From Pseudomonas matsuisoli (GTDB lineage Bacteria > Pseudomonadota > Gammaproteobacteria > Pseudomonadales > Pseudomonadaceae), in assembly GCF_014647635.1 (NCBI RefSeq), contig NZ_BMPO01000003.1:372001-436000 (forward strand): DNA of 64,000 nucleotides. The letters run 5' to 3'. Made by a program: the position numbers and the translations under genes. Shown in pieces: positions 21,109 through 31,585 of this stretch. The notes under the pieces are model-generated. The model did no database searches. It had not been told where the DNA came from and saw nothing but the letters and a program-made list of their open reading frames with translations. Numbering within the stretch: the first letter of the stretch is position 1; the number at the start of each line of letters is the position of its first letter.

Positions 21109-21312
21109 CGAATTGTCTCCTGCCGGTTAAAGGGTCTCTATTGGATTCAGCGATCTGCGGTTATTTACGGCATCGCCCTGGGTCGGCCCGGAACGGCGGC
21201 GTGCTGCACATCGATCCACCACTGCGCGCCGCAAAGCGGGCGAGCGCGCAGTTTAAACATTGTCACGCGGTGCGAGCAGCCTCCGTGGAAAATTCTCGCG
21301 CAAAGCGATACT

Positions 21313-22290
21313 TCAGCGCTCAACAGGTGCCACCGGCGCGTCCTGTAACGCTCCGGCGCGCCGCAGGTTGCGATCCTCGCGGGGCGTTACACCGAAGAAG
21401 TTTCGATACGCGCTGGAAAAGTGAGGGCCTGACGAAAACCCGCAGGACAGGCCAATCTGGATGATGGACTTGCTGGTCTGGATCAACAGCTGCCGCGCCT
21501 TGTTCAACCGCAATTCCAGGTAGTACTGGCTGGGAACCCGATTTAGGAACTGCTTGAAGATGCGCTCCAACTGCCTTCGCGACACGCAGACATGTTGCGC
21601 GATCTCATCAGTCGTCAGCGGCTCCTCGATGTTCGCCTCCATAAGGACGACAGCCTGGGTCAGTTTCGGATGACTGGAACCCAACCGATTTTGCAGTGGA
21701 ATGCGCTGGCGCTCGCTACCCTCGCGGATGCGCTCCACCACGAGCTCTTCACTCACCGCACCCGCTACATCCGTGCCGTGGTCACGGGTCAGCAACGCCA
21801 GCATCAGATCGACCACCGCAAGCCCACCGCTGCTGCTCAGTCGATCTCGGTCCCATTCGAACAGGTGACTCGTGCCGATGACCCGTGGAAAGCGTTCGCT
21901 GAAGTCGTCCTGCCAGCGCCAGTGCACGGCAGCCCGATAACCATCGAGAAGGCCCAACTGGGCGAGTGGATACACCCCTGCAGAGATACCGGCCAGCACG
22001 CCGTTTCGGGAAAAATTACGCAGCGCCGATGCCAGCGCGGGCGACACCGAGGCGCCTGGACTGTCCGCCAAGACGAACAAACGTTGAACGCTCGCGAAAT
22101 CCGCAGTCCATGAGCGTCCCGGAAATTGCCAGCCATGGGTCGCGGCTTCGGCATCCACGTGCATGAATACCGGCTCGTAAGCGGCCTCGGGGTGAGACCG
22201 GGATGCGGTGGCCAACACCTCATGCGCCAGAGCCAGGGTGGTCGGCCGGACACAAGGCCAAAGAAGAAATCCAATTCGGTGGGCGGTCAT
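21313..22290 (-). CDS. argR: AraC-family arginine regulator ArgR
   Basis: 325 residues from the ATG at 22290 (MTAHRIGFLLWP), the conserved start of Pseudomonas ArgR; a start 66 bp upstream is not conserved. N-terminal GATase1/DJ-1-like domain (about 1-200) and C-terminal AraC helix-turn-helix domain with IAQHVCVSRRQLERIFKQ and the second HTH ending FFGVTPREDR. Arginine-responsive activator of aruCFGDB in Pseudomonas and unrelated to E. coli ArgR. It lies 204 bp before astC, so that gap should hold its operator, which I could not define by eye. Confidence 0.92.
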   Translation of the reverse strand: MTAHRIGFLLWPCVRPTTLALAHEVLATASRSHPEAAYEPVFMHVDAEAATHGWQFPGRSWTADFASVQRLFVLADSPGASVSPALASALRNFSRNGVLAGISAGVYPLAQLGLLDGYRAAVHWRWQDDFSERFPRVIGTSHLFEWDRDRLSSSGGLAVVDLMLALLTRDHGTDVAGAVSEELVVERIREGSERQRIPLQNRLGSSHPKLTQAVVLMEANIEEPLTTDEIAQHVCVSRRQLERIFKQFLNRVPSQYYLELRLNKARQLLIQTSKSIIQIGLSCGFSSGPHFSSAYRNFFGVTPREDRNLRRAGALQDAPVAPVER

Positions 22291-22659
22291 GCCTGCGGGA
22301 AGACTCTTATCGGTAGAGACATGCGTCAATGGAACGTGAACGAGGCCATGATGCACGATCCGGCGAAGGGCCGCAGAAGATACTGCATCGGGGTCTGGAT
22401 ATCGAGAAGCTCACAGTCTCTGCAATAAGGCGAGGTACTGCGAGAAAGCGGTCGGCATTCTACTGTTCAAATGCAAATGAATGCGCGATTGGGAAGAATA
22501 CGGCTCGAGGTGTGACGGCTGATCGGCACGAAACACCGCTGCGGCGACTACGCGGCAAGGATTGCGCCACCGTGTGCGGGCTTCCAAACGCAGGAACGAA
22601 CCGAGGCGGCGGTCCGCTCCTGCCTCTGAAAGAGGGTCTACCGGTCAGGCGGCCTGCGG
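22291..22659. other. Intergenic region argR / acs
   Basis: A 369-bp gap upstream of argR and downstream of acs (both minus strand). In Pseudomonas the arginine transporter aotJQMP lies upstream of argR; no trace is seen here. The right edge contains one copy of a 15-bp tandem duplication that covers the acs stop codon. No gene is supported. Confidence 0.4.
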
Positions 22660-24615
22660 TCAGGCGGCCTGTATTCCTCGATGGGTATCGATCAAGTGCT
22701 GCACAACACCGGGATCGGCCAGTGTGGAGATGTCACCGAGCGAGTCGTATTCGGCCGTCGCGATCTTGCGCAGGATGCGCCGCATAATTTTTCCAGAGCG
22801 CGTCTTGGGAAGGCCAGGTGCCCACTGAATCACATCGGGCACCGCGATCGGACCGATCTCGCGGCGCACCCACGCTTTCAACTCCTGGCGAAGTTGTTCG
22901 CTCGGCTCTTCACCACTGTTGAGTGTCACGTAGACGTAGATGCCCTGCCCTTTCAAATCGTGCGGTATGCCCACCACCGCGGCTTCCGCGACCTTGCTAT
23001 GGGCGACCATGGCGCTTTCGATCTCGGCGGTGCCCATGCGGTGGCCGGAGACGTTCAGCACGTCGTCCACACGTCCGGTGATCCAGTAGTAGCCGTCTTC
23101 ATCCCGGCGCGCGCCGTCACCCGTGAAGTACATGCCACGGAACGTTTTGAAGTAGGTATCGACGAAGCGATCATGGTCCCCGAACAGGGTTCGCGCCTGT
23201 CCCGGCCAGGAATCGACGATGACCAAGTTGCCTTCGGCAGCACCATCGATGATGTTGCCCAGGTTGTCGACCAACGCAGGTTGCACGCCGAAGAACGGCC
23301 GGGTGGCCGAACCCGGTTTGAGCGCAGTGGCGCCGGGCAGCGGCGTGATCATGAATCCACCCGTCTCCGTCTGCCACCAGGTGTCGATGACCGGGCAACG
23401 AGATTGTCCAACCTTCTCGTAGTACCAACTCCACGCTTCAGGATTGATCGGCTCGCCGACCGATCCCAGCAGCCGCAGGCTCGAGCCATCGGCACCGTCG
23501 ACCGCGGCAGTGCCCTGCGCCATCATCGCGCGGATCGCTGTCGGCGCTGTATAGAGGATGTTGACCTTGTGCTTGTCCACGATCTTCGACACCCGAGTGA
23601 CATCCGGGTAGTTCGGTACGCCTTCGAACAGCAGCGTTGTCGCACCGTTGGCGAGTGGCCCGTAGACGATGTAACTGTGACCCGTCACCCAGCCGACATC
23701 CGCCGTGCACCAATAGACCTCGCCCGGCTTGTAGTCGAACGCACGTTCGTGCGTCAACGCGGCGTACAGCAAATACCCGCCCGTGGTGTGCAATACGCCT
23801 TTCGGTTTACCGGTCGAGCCCGAGGTATACAAGATGAAGAGCGCTTCTTCCGCGCCCATTTCCTTCGGCGCGCACACGCTACCGGCGACACGCATCAATT
23901 CCTCAAACCAGATATCGCGATGCTGGTTCCATTTGATGTCCGATCCCGTGCGTTTGACCACGATGACTTTCTGGATGCTACGCGTCTCGGGGTTGGTCAG
24001 GGCGTCGTCGACGTTCGCCTTGAGCGGAATCTTCTTGCCGCCGCGTAAGCCTTCGTCCGCCGTGATGACGACCTTGGACTGGCAATCGATGATGCGCCCA
24101 GCCAACGCCTCGGGGGAAAACCCGCCGAAGACCACGGAATGAATCGCGCCAATGCGTGCGCAGGCCAGCATGGCGACCACCGCTTCCGGGATCATCGGCA
24201 TGTAGATGGTCACCACGTCGCCACGATGTACATCCTGCCCGCGCAAGGCATTGGCGAATTTGCACACCTGCTCATGTAGTTCGCGGTAGGTGATGTTCCT
24301 GCTATCGGCTGGGTCGTCGCCTTCCCAAATGATCGCAACCTGATCGCCACGCTCTTCGAGGTGGCGGTCCAGGCAGTTAGAGGAAACGTTGAGGGTACCG
24401 TCAGCGAACCATTTGATATCGACGTGATGGTCGTCGAACGAGGTCTGCTTCACCTTGGTGAACGGCTTGATCCAGTCGAGGCGTTGCGCTTGCTCGCGCC
24501 AGAAGCCGTCGGGGTTGATCACCGATTGCTGGTACATCGCCTTGTAGGTCGCTTCGTCGGTCAGCGTATTCGCGGACGTCTCAGGGCTGACCGGATACAG
24601 GGAAGCAGCGCTCAT
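22660..24615 (-). CDS. acs: Acetyl-CoA synthetase (AMP-forming)
   Basis: Activates acetate to acetyl-CoA through acetyl-AMP. 651 residues from the ATG at 24615 ([15 protein letters not shown]), which has GAGGTG seven bases upstream; a 38-residue upstream extension is not conserved. Motifs: [12 protein letters not shown] (ATP), [15 protein letters not shown], and [14 protein letters not shown] with the lysine that is regulated by acetylation and Sir2/CobB deacylation. A Sir2-type gene lies at 31.6-32.3 kb. Single-gene unit. Confidence 0.96.
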   Translation of the reverse strand: MSAASLYPVSPETSANTLTDEATYKAMYQQSVINPDGFWREQAQRLDWIKPFTKVKQTSFDDHHVDIKWFADGTLNVSSNCLDRHLEERGDQVAIIWEGDDPADSRNITYRELHEQVCKFANALRGQDVHRGDVVTIYMPMIPEAVVAMLACARIGAIHSVVFGGFSPEALAGRIIDCQSKVVITADEGLRGGKKIPLKANVDDALTNPETRSIQKVIVVKRTGSDIKWNQHRDIWFEELMRVAGSVCAPKEMGAEEALFILYTSGSTGKPKGVLHTTGGYLLYAALTHERAFDYKPGEVYWCTADVGWVTGHSYIVYGPLANGATTLLFEGVPNYPDVTRVSKIVDKHKVNILYTAPTAIRAMMAQGTAAVDGADGSSLRLLGSVGEPINPEAWSWYYEKVGQSRCPVIDTWWQTETGGFMITPLPGATALKPGSATRPFFGVQPALVDNLGNIIDGAAEGNLVIVDSWPGQARTLFGDHDRFVDTYFKTFRGMYFTGDGARRDEDGYYWITGRVDDVLNVSGHRMGTAEIESAMVAHSKVAEAAVVGIPHDLKGQGIYVYVTLNSGEEPSEQLRQELKAWVRREIGPIAVPDVIQWAPGLPKTRSGKIMRRILRKIATAEYDSLGDISTLADPGVVQHLIDTHRGIQAA

Positions 24616-24867
24616 GGCTAACACCTCGTCATAGTTGTTTTTGTATGCGGTGTTTTTAGCCCTTCGCGACAATCGAGGACCATACGACCATTGTCGTAGC
24701 GGTGGGCAGAAGATAGGACAATTGCCCAAAAAGCTGATCGCCTATAAATGGGCTCCTAAAAGGCGTAGGGCTCGTGCAGGAGCCACCGGACTGGATCAGC
24801 TTGTGGGCGATAACAACAGAACAGGCAAAAACGATAGGCAGGCTAGCTGGGCCAGCGCCCCTGAAAC

Positions 24868-24962
24868 CGCGGGCGACTAAAGTCGCCCCTACAGGGTTTG
24901 AGCCACGCTTGAGCGGCAACGGCAACCTCGCATCAATGTAGGGGCGGCTTTAGCCGCCTGTG
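24868..24962. repeat. Pair of REP-like palindromes in inverted arrangement
   Basis: Two hairpins about 55 bp apart: GGGCGACTAAAGTCGCCC (24871-24888) followed by CTACAGGG, and TGTAGGGGCGGCTTTAGCCG (24937-24956, stem continuing to 24958). CCCCTACA and TGTAGGGG face each other, so the two units form an inverted BIME-like pair resembling GTAGG-starting REP elements of Pseudomonas. They lie in the 470-bp gap between acs and the TRAP transporter; I see nothing else there apart from the dctM terminator. Confidence 0.65.
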
Positions 24963-25041
24963 ATGCACCAGTCACACCCGCGTCAGGGATAAAACGCGAT
25001 TCGAAGCCGCACGTAGGCAGGGCGCATTTCCGCGCATGGAA

Positions 25042-25070
25042 GAAAAAACCCGGCGCGAGGCCGGGTTCTT
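25042..25070 (-). terminator. Terminator of the TRAP operon
   Basis: Stem AACCCGGC / GCCGGGTT, followed on the minus strand by a run of six T (AAAAAA at 25042-25047 on the plus strand). It is 17 bases beyond the dctM stop. Confidence 0.85.
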
Positions 25071-25086
25071 TCAAAACGAACCGCCG

Positions 25087-26370
25087 TTACGGCATGCCCA
25101 ACCAATTCGGCAGCGCCATCGAAATCCATGGCACGTAGGTGATGAGCACCAGGAACGACAGCAGCAGCATCAACCACGGCATGGCTGCGCGGATGACCGA
25201 CGTCACCGGCATGCCCGTCACCGCCGAGGTCACGAACAGGTTCAACCCCACCGGTGGCGTGATCAGGCCGATCTCCATGTTCACCACCATGATGATGCCC
25301 AGGTGGATCGGATCGATGCCCAGCTCCATGGCGATCGGGAACAGGATCGGCGCGAGGATCAGGATCACCGCAGACGGCTCCATGAACGCACCCGCGATCA
25401 GCAGCACGATGTTCACCACCAAGAGGAACATCCAGGGTTGCAGGCCCGCTTCGAGCACCATGGCTGTGATCTGTTGCGGCAGCTGCTCGGTGGTCAGCAC
25501 GTGAGCGAACAGCATCGCGTTGGCGATGATGAACATCAGCATGATCGACAGCTTGCCTGACTCGATCAGCACTTTCGGGCAATCCCGGATGCGCATGTCC
25601 TTGTAGACAAACAGGGCGATGAAGGCCGAATACACCGCCGCCACGGCAGCCGCCTCGGTCGGGGTGAACATCCCGGAGTAGATGCCGCCGAGGATGATTA
25701 CCATCAGCAGCAGACCCCAGACGGCCTTGCGTGCAGCGGTCAGCCATTCACGCACCGTTGCGCGAGGCAGTGCGGGCAGGTTCTTTTTCACGGCGACGAT
25801 ATAGATCGCGACCATCAGCACCACGCCAAGCAGGATGCCTGGGACTACGCCGGCCATGAACAGCTTGCCCACCGACTGCTCGGTGGCCGCAGCGTAGACC
25901 ACCATCACGATCGACGGCGGAATGAGGATGCCCAGCGTGCCGGCGTTACAGACGATGCCAGCGCCGAAGGCTTGCGGATAGCCCGAACGGACCATCCCGG
26001 CAATGGCGATCGAACCCACGGCGGCTACCGTGGCAGGCGACGAACCCGACAGGGCCGCGAACAGCATGCACGCCAGCACCGCACCAATGGCCAAACCACC
26101 GCGAATGTGGCCGACCGTGGCATTGGCGAAGTCGATCAAGCGACGGGCCACACCCCCGGTGGTCATGAACGCCCCGGCCACGAGGAAGAACGGAATCGCC
26201 AATAGCGTGTAGTGCTCGGACGTTTCGAACAGCTTGATGGCCAGCGAACGGACCGAGTCCTGGCTGAACAACATGATGGTCAGCGAGCCCGCCAACCCGA
26301 GGGATACGGCAATGGGCACACCGATCAGCATCAGCGCGAAAAGCACCGCAAAGAGGAAGGCAATGGTCAT
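25087..26370 (-). CDS. dctM: TRAP transporter large permease DctM
   Basis: The ion-coupled permease subunit of a TRAP carboxylate transporter. 427 residues from the ATG at 26370 (MTIAFLFAVL), one base after the dctQ stop; GAGG lies nine bases before it. About a dozen hydrophobic helices, with the family blocks AIPFFLVAGAFMTTGG and GIVCNAGTLGILIPPSIVMV. Last gene of dctP-dctQ-dctM. The substrate is inferred as a branched dicarboxylate from the neighbouring HMG-CoA genes. Confidence 0.93.
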   Translation of the reverse strand: MTIAFLFAVLFALMLIGVPIAVSLGLAGSLTIMLFSQDSVRSLAIKLFETSEHYTLLAIPFFLVAGAFMTTGGVARRLIDFANATVGHIRGGLAIGAVLACMLFAALSGSSPATVAAVGSIAIAGMVRSGYPQAFGAGIVCNAGTLGILIPPSIVMVVYAAATEQSVGKLFMAGVVPGILLGVVLMVAIYIVAVKKNLPALPRATVREWLTAARKAVWGLLLMVIILGGIYSGMFTPTEAAAVAAVYSAFIALFVYKDMRIRDCPKVLIESGKLSIMLMFIIANAMLFAHVLTTEQLPQQITAMVLEAGLQPWMFLLVVNIVLLIAGAFMEPSAVILILAPILFPIAMELGIDPIHLGIIMVVNMEIGLITPPVGLNLFVTSAVTGMPVTSVIRAAMPWLMLLLSFLVLITYVPWISMALPNWLGMP

Positions 26371-26371
26371 G

Positions 26372-26995
26372 TCACTTGTCCTCGTCCGCAAGTTTCAGGG
26401 CATCAGCGGCTTCGTCGGCCAGGCCGAGTCCCGTTTGCTGGTCACGCAGGATGCGTACGAGGATTTCGAAGAAGCGAATGAATGCCAACGCGAAACCGAT
26501 CGGCACGATCATCCCGATGTGCCATTGCTGGATACCGAAATGGCCGAGGTCTTCGGCGCCGATGCCGGCATTGAACAGCACTTTCATCCAGTCGAAGCTG
26601 GCCACACTGAGCAGCCCGGCGTAACCGAGGCAGCAGAGCACGGCGAGCACCGAAATGATCTTCTGCACATGGCGCGGCGCAAGCTTCACCAGCGCATCCA
26701 CGCCAATGTGCCCGCCGGTGCGCACGCCGTAGGAAATCCCGAAAAAAATGAGCCAGGCAAACAGCGCCTTGGTCATCGCGCTGCTCCAGGTCATGGCCTG
26801 GGCGTGATCGAGGATGAAATCGCCGATCGCATAGAAGAAATCACTGGCGCCTTCGAATGAATCACCCAGCGAATAGAACACGGTGTAGAGGTTGTTAAGC
26901 ATCACGTAGACGAACGTGATGAGGGTCATGGCCGCCAGGAGGAATGCGATAAACGCTTCCTCGAAGCAGTCCCAGAAGCGCCGAAGAGCGTTCAT
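26372..26995 (-). CDS. dctQ: TRAP transporter small permease DctQ
   Basis: 207 residues with four hydrophobic segments, longer than the usual 160-190 because of a central soluble insert (about residues 35-75) and a charged tail. It lies between the binding protein and the large permease and abuts dctM with a single-base gap, so the two are surely co-translated. Confidence 0.88.
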   Translation of the reverse strand: MNALRRFWDCFEEAFIAFLLAAMTLITFVYVMLNNLYTVFYSLGDSFEGASDFFYAIGDFILDHAQAMTWSSAMTKALFAWLIFFGISYGVRTGGHIGVDALVKLAPRHVQKIISVLAVLCCLGYAGLLSVASFDWMKVLFNAGIGAEDLGHFGIQQWHIGMIVPIGFALAFIRFFEILVRILRDQQTGLGLADEAADALKLADEDK

Positions 26996-27214
26996 GGGCG
27001 GATCTCCGATGAGTACTTATTGTTGTTCAATCTCGAGATCGAGAAGGACTCGAATGCGATCAGGCCGGGCGAGCAGATCGTCCGGCGCGAACCGGCAAGC
27101 GGCATACCGGCGACGGTCGAGACCCTAACCCAGACCGCCATCGGACGGGCATTCGTAAATGGCAAACGCCATCTTCGTGCCGACGGAAACTGAGCATCGC
27201 ATAAGCAACGCTAA

Positions 27215-27245
27215 GGGCCCCGGACACGTATCCGTATCGGGGCCC
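27215..27245. terminator. GC-rich hairpin between dctP and dctQ
   Basis: GGGCCCCG (27215-27222) pairs with CGGGGCCC (27238-27245) around a 15-nt loop. It lies 20 bases beyond the dctP stop, inside the 269-bp gap before dctQ. No strong T tract follows, so it is more likely a partial terminator or mRNA-stabilising element that keeps the binding protein more abundant than the permease. Confidence 0.5.
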
Positions 27246-27264
27246 ATCGCCGCTGACTCGTCGA

Positions 27265-28290
<1,026 letters not shown>

Positions 28291-28352
28291 TTATGACCCG
28301 GCACCCTACTCCTGCCCGTTTGGAACGGACATTCTTCATTCACCAATCCGGT

Positions 28353-28369
28353 CTTCGCGGATCACGAAG
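28353..28369. promoter_or_regulatory. LysR-type box upstream of dctP
   Basis: CTTCGCGGATCACGAAG, a palindrome of T-N11-A form, 84 bp before the dctP start. It matches the palindrome at 29345-29361 (CTTCGCGAGCGGCGAAG) at 12 of 17 positions, including all arm bases. Binding by the adjacent LysR protein is inferred. Confidence 0.65.
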
Positions 28370-28404
28370 CATCCAGCCGGCGCATCCCGGCGCACTCGAG
28401 CCGC

Positions 28405-29292
28405 TTAACGCTGTACGAGATGGTCGACCATTTGCCGCGCAATCACCGGCAGCGTCTCGTAACTGCGCACGCACAAGCGCAACTCGCGTTCGGCCCAAGG
28501 CTCGTCGATAGGAATCGCCACCACATCCATGGTGGGCAGATAGGTCCGCACGGCGCGATCGGGAAGAATGCCCAACCCCATCCCGGTATGGATCATCCGG
28601 CAAATCGCCTCGAAGCTTCGGACTTGAATGCGCAGCCTGAGCGAAACGCCCAGGTTGTGCGCGGAATGCTGGATCAGGCTGTGCAGCGATGCGTCCTGCT
28701 GCAAGCCGATAAAGTCGTAGCCCATCGCGTCCCGCAGCCTGACCTGCCCATGCTGGGCCAACGCGTGCCCGCGCGGCGTCACCAACACCAGGCGGTCCCA
28801 GCGGTAGGGAAACGTTTGCACGCCATCTGTCGTGACATGCCCCGCGTACACGCCAATGTCGGTCAGCCCTTCGCGCACCGCGCGGATGATTTCGCTGCTG
28901 ACCCGTTCCTCAAGATCGATCTTGATTTCCGGATGCATCTGCGAAAAGGCACTAAGGTCTTCAGGAAGAAATTCGATGATGGCCGACGTATTCGCATGAA
29001 TGCGTACGTGCCCCTTAACGCCTTCACTGAACTCGCTGAGGTCCGCCTGCATTTGTTGGAGGTTGTCGAGTACGTTTCGTGAATGGTGAAGCAGTGCATG
29101 TCCGGCGGGTGTCAGCGACACGCCTTTGTGTTGGCGGTACAACAATGCACTGCCGATTTGCGCCTCCAGATCGCTGATGCGCTTGCTCACTGCGGCCAAC
29201 GCCAGGTGCTCCCGCTCCGCAGCGCGTGTCAGGCTGAGTTCGTCCGCCACGGCCACGAATACTCTTAACGTTACGAAGTCGACGCGCTTCAC
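28405..29292 (-). CDS. LysR-family transcriptional regulator of module A
   Basis: 295 residues from a GTG at 29292 (VKRVDFVTLRVFVAVADE); AGGAG is seven bases before it. Upstream in-frame codons would place that SD inside the gene and add a tail of no LysR character. N-terminal winged HTH (FVAVADELSLTRAAEREH) and C-terminal effector domain. It lies between dctP and the divergent CoA-transferase, with a matching palindrome next to each. Likely senses the transported acid or its CoA ester. Confidence 0.9.
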   Translation of the reverse strand: MKRVDFVTLRVFVAVADELSLTRAAEREHLALAAVSKRISDLEAQIGSALLYRQHKGVSLTPAGHALLHHSRNVLDNLQQMQADLSEFSEGVKGHVRIHANTSAIIEFLPEDLSAFSQMHPEIKIDLEERVSSEIIRAVREGLTDIGVYAGHVTTDGVQTFPYRWDRLVLVTPRGHALAQHGQVRLRDAMGYDFIGLQQDASLHSLIQHSAHNLGVSLRLRIQVRSFEAICRMIHTGMGLGILPDRAVRTYLPTMDVVAIPIDEPWAERELRLCVRSYETLPVIARQMVDHLVQR

Positions 29293-29341
29293 CGGACGTT
29301 CTCCTGCCATCACTTGGCCGTGCAGCCTATCACCCGGCCCA

Positions 29342-29364
29342 TGCCTTCGCGAGCGGCGAAGGCA
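29342..29364. promoter_or_regulatory. LysR-type operator between lysR and the CoA-transferase
   Basis: Perfect 9-bp inverted repeat TGCCTTCGC / GCGAAGGCA separated by GAGCG, containing a T-N11-A core (T29347, A29359). It lies 50 bp before the regulator start and 76 bp before the CoA-transferase start, the classic place for LysR autoregulation and activation of the divergent gene. Confidence 0.75.
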
Positions 29365-29439
29365 CGCTTGACGATTGAGAGATTGGCAGGCGCCGGGGGC
29401 TAAGCCATGCTTTCCGGCATCTGAATGCGGAGACCGAAC

Positions 29440-30639
29440 ATGACTCACGACACTGCATCGCTGCCCCTTCAAGGCCTGAAGGTCGTGGAAATGGGGCAAT
29501 TGATCGCGGGGCCGTTCGCCAGCAAGTTGCTGGGCGAATTCGGCGCCGATGTGATCAAGATCGAGCCACCAGGCGTCGGCGATCCGCTGCGCAAATGGCG
29601 CAAGATCAAGGACGGCACCTCGCTGTGGTGGCACGTCCAGTCACGCAACAAACGCTCGGTCACGCTCGACCTCAAATCCTCCGAAGGCCAGGACTTGGCG
29701 CGTTCGCTGATTGCCGAAGCGGACATCCTGGTAGAGAACTTCCGGCCCGGCACCTTGGAGAGCTGGGGCATGAGCCCTGAGACCCTGGCCGTGCTCAATC
29801 CCAAGCTGATCATGTTGCGCATTTCGGGCTATGGCCAGACAGGCCCTTATCGCGACCTCCCGGGGTTCGGCGTCATCGGTGAAGCGATGGGCGGGCTTCG
29901 CCATCTGTCTGGTTATCCCGGACAACCGCCGGTACGCGTCGGCATCAGCATCGGTGATTCACTATCGTCGCTGTACGGGGTGATTGGCATCCTGCTGGCG
30001 CTGGAAGAGCGCCGCCGGAGCGAAAAAGGCCAGGTCATCGACGTCGCGTTATATGAGTCGGTGTTCGGGATGATGGAAAGCCTGATTCCCGAATACGACG
30101 TGTTCGGCCACGTTCGGGAGCCCGCGGGCAGCGCCCTGCCCGGCATCACGCCGTCCAATTCGTACCCCTGCAACGACGGCACCTACGTGTTGATCGCGGG
30201 TAACGGGGACAGTATCTACAAACGGCTGATGAACCTGATCGACCGCAACGATCTCGGCGAAGACCCGCGCTTCGCCCACAACGACGGGCGCGCCGCGCAC
30301 GCGGATTTCATCGACGCAGCCATCGCGGAATGGACCTCGAAACGCAGCCGCGACGAGGTCATCGAAGCCCTCAAGGGCGCCCGCGTGCCTGCGGGATATC
30401 CCTACACCGCCGCTGATATCGTGGAGGACCCACACTATCTGGCCCGCGAGATGATCCAGCAGGTCACCACGCAAGCCGGCGCGATGAAAGTACCTGGCGT
30501 CCTTCCCAAACTGAGCCGCACGCCGGGGCGGATCGGCACCGGCGGGCCGGTACTGGGCGAACACACTGAGGACGTACTGTCCGGCTTGGGCTTGACGCCT
30601 GAGCAAGTCGACGGCCTTCGCGAACGAGGAATCATCTGA
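29440..30639 (+). CDS. CaiB/BaiF class III CoA-transferase (module A)
   Basis: 399 residues from the ATG at 29440 (MTHDTASLPL), which has GGAG upstream. Class III CoA-transferases move CoA between carboxylates; the human family member SUGCT works on glutarate and HMG. N-terminal LKVVEMGQLIAGPFAS and catalytic Asp173 (ISIGDSL) are present. The stop overlaps the ATG of the HMG-CoA lyase by one base, so its product is probably the lyase substrate: HMG-CoA or a close analogue made from succinyl-CoA or acetyl-CoA. Confidence 0.9.
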   Translation: MTHDTASLPLQGLKVVEMGQLIAGPFASKLLGEFGADVIKIEPPGVGDPLRKWRKIKDGTSLWWHVQSRNKRSVTLDLKSSEGQDLARSLIAEADILVENFRPGTLESWGMSPETLAVLNPKLIMLRISGYGQTGPYRDLPGFGVIGEAMGGLRHLSGYPGQPPVRVGISIGDSLSSLYGVIGILLALEERRRSEKGQVIDVALYESVFGMMESLIPEYDVFGHVREPAGSALPGITPSNSYPCNDGTYVLIAGNGDSIYKRLMNLIDRNDLGEDPRFAHNDGRAAHADFIDAAIAEWTSKRSRDEVIEALKGARVPAGYPYTAADIVEDPHYLAREMIQQVTTQAGAMKVPGVLPKLSRTPGRIGTGGPVLGEHTEDVLSGLGLTPEQVDGLRERGII

Positions 30640-31574
30640 TGGAAAAGCGCGTTTATATTCAGGATGTCGCGACTCGTGACGGCTTCCAGATCGAATCAAC
30701 CTTTGTTCCCACCGAGGACAAGATCGCGCTGATCGACCGGCTGTCCACCAGTGGGCTGGCGAAGATCGAAGTGACGTCGTTCACCTCGCCCAAGGCCATT
30801 CCCAATTTGCGCGACGCCGAAGACGTGATGCGTGGCATCCGCCGCGTGCCCGGCGTCGAGTACACGGTGTTGGTACCCAACGTCAAAGGCTGCGAGCGCG
30901 CGCTGGGCTGTGGCGTCGACGAAATCAATCTGGTCATGTCCGCCAGCGATACCCACGGCTTGGCGAATCTGCGCATGACGCCGGACGCGTCGCTTGAGCA
31001 GTTCAAGACGATCATCGCAGCGACCCAGGGCACCGACGTGTTCATCAATGCGTCGCTGTCTACGACCTTCGGCTGCCCCTTCGAGGGCGTGGTCCCGGAA
31101 GACCGGGTCTACCAACTGATCCAGCGATTGATCGACATCGGCGTCCAGGGTGTCACCTTGTGCGACACCACTGGCATGGCGGACCCGGCGCAAGTCGCCC
31201 GCATCAGCACCGGTGCGCTTTCACGCTGGCCCGACACGGTATTCACGGCGCACTTTCATAACACCCGCGGCATGGGCCTGGCTAATGCGGTGGCCGCACT
31301 GCATGCCGGTATCGATCGCTTCGACGCTTCGCTCGGGGGGCTCGGCGGATGCCCTTATGCGCCGGGCGCCAGTGGCAATATCTGTACGGAAGACCTCGTG
31401 CACATGTTCCAGCGCATGGGGCTCGAAACGGGTGTCGACCTGGATGCCCTACTCGACGCGTCCGGTCTGCTCCCAGCGCTCATCGGCCATGATGTGCCAA
31501 GCGCCATTCTCAAAGCCGGCAAGTCAGATCGACGCTATCCAAAACCCAAGTGGATGACCGAGGTCGCGGGCTGA
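30639..31574 (+). CDS. Hydroxymethylglutaryl-CoA lyase (module A)
   Basis: 311 residues. DRE-TIM metallolyase that splits HMG-CoA to acetyl-CoA and acetoacetate. Catalytic Arg13-Asp14 (VATRDGFQ), the metal site HFHNTRG and the signature GLGGCPYAPGASGN with the active-site cysteine are visible. The N-terminal motif differs from the standard VGPRDGLQNE seen in the second lyase of this window, so a related substrate such as a citramalyl-CoA analogue is possible. Translationally coupled to the CoA-transferase (TGATG). Confidence 0.88.
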   Translation: MEKRVYIQDVATRDGFQIESTFVPTEDKIALIDRLSTSGLAKIEVTSFTSPKAIPNLRDAEDVMRGIRRVPGVEYTVLVPNVKGCERALGCGVDEINLVMSASDTHGLANLRMTPDASLEQFKTIIAATQGTDVFINASLSTTFGCPFEGVVPEDRVYQLIQRLIDIGVQGVTLCDTTGMADPAQVARISTGALSRWPDTVFTAHFHNTRGMGLANAVAALHAGIDRFDASLGGLGGCPYAPGASGNICTEDLVHMFQRMGLETGVDLDALLDASGLLPALIGHDVPSAILKAGKSDRRYPKPKWMTEVAG

Positions 31575-31585
31575 CACCGATCGGC

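Noticed and set aside
22681-24048. 455-codon open frame opposite acs
   Set aside because: It lies entirely antisense to a well-conserved acs gene and its translation has no recognisable domain; long antisense frames are expected in GC-rich DNA.
29293-29634. Extended N terminus of the LysR regulator
   Set aside because: The frame is open for another 114 codons, but the segment has no LysR character, and the GTG at 29292 has an ideal AGGAG site.
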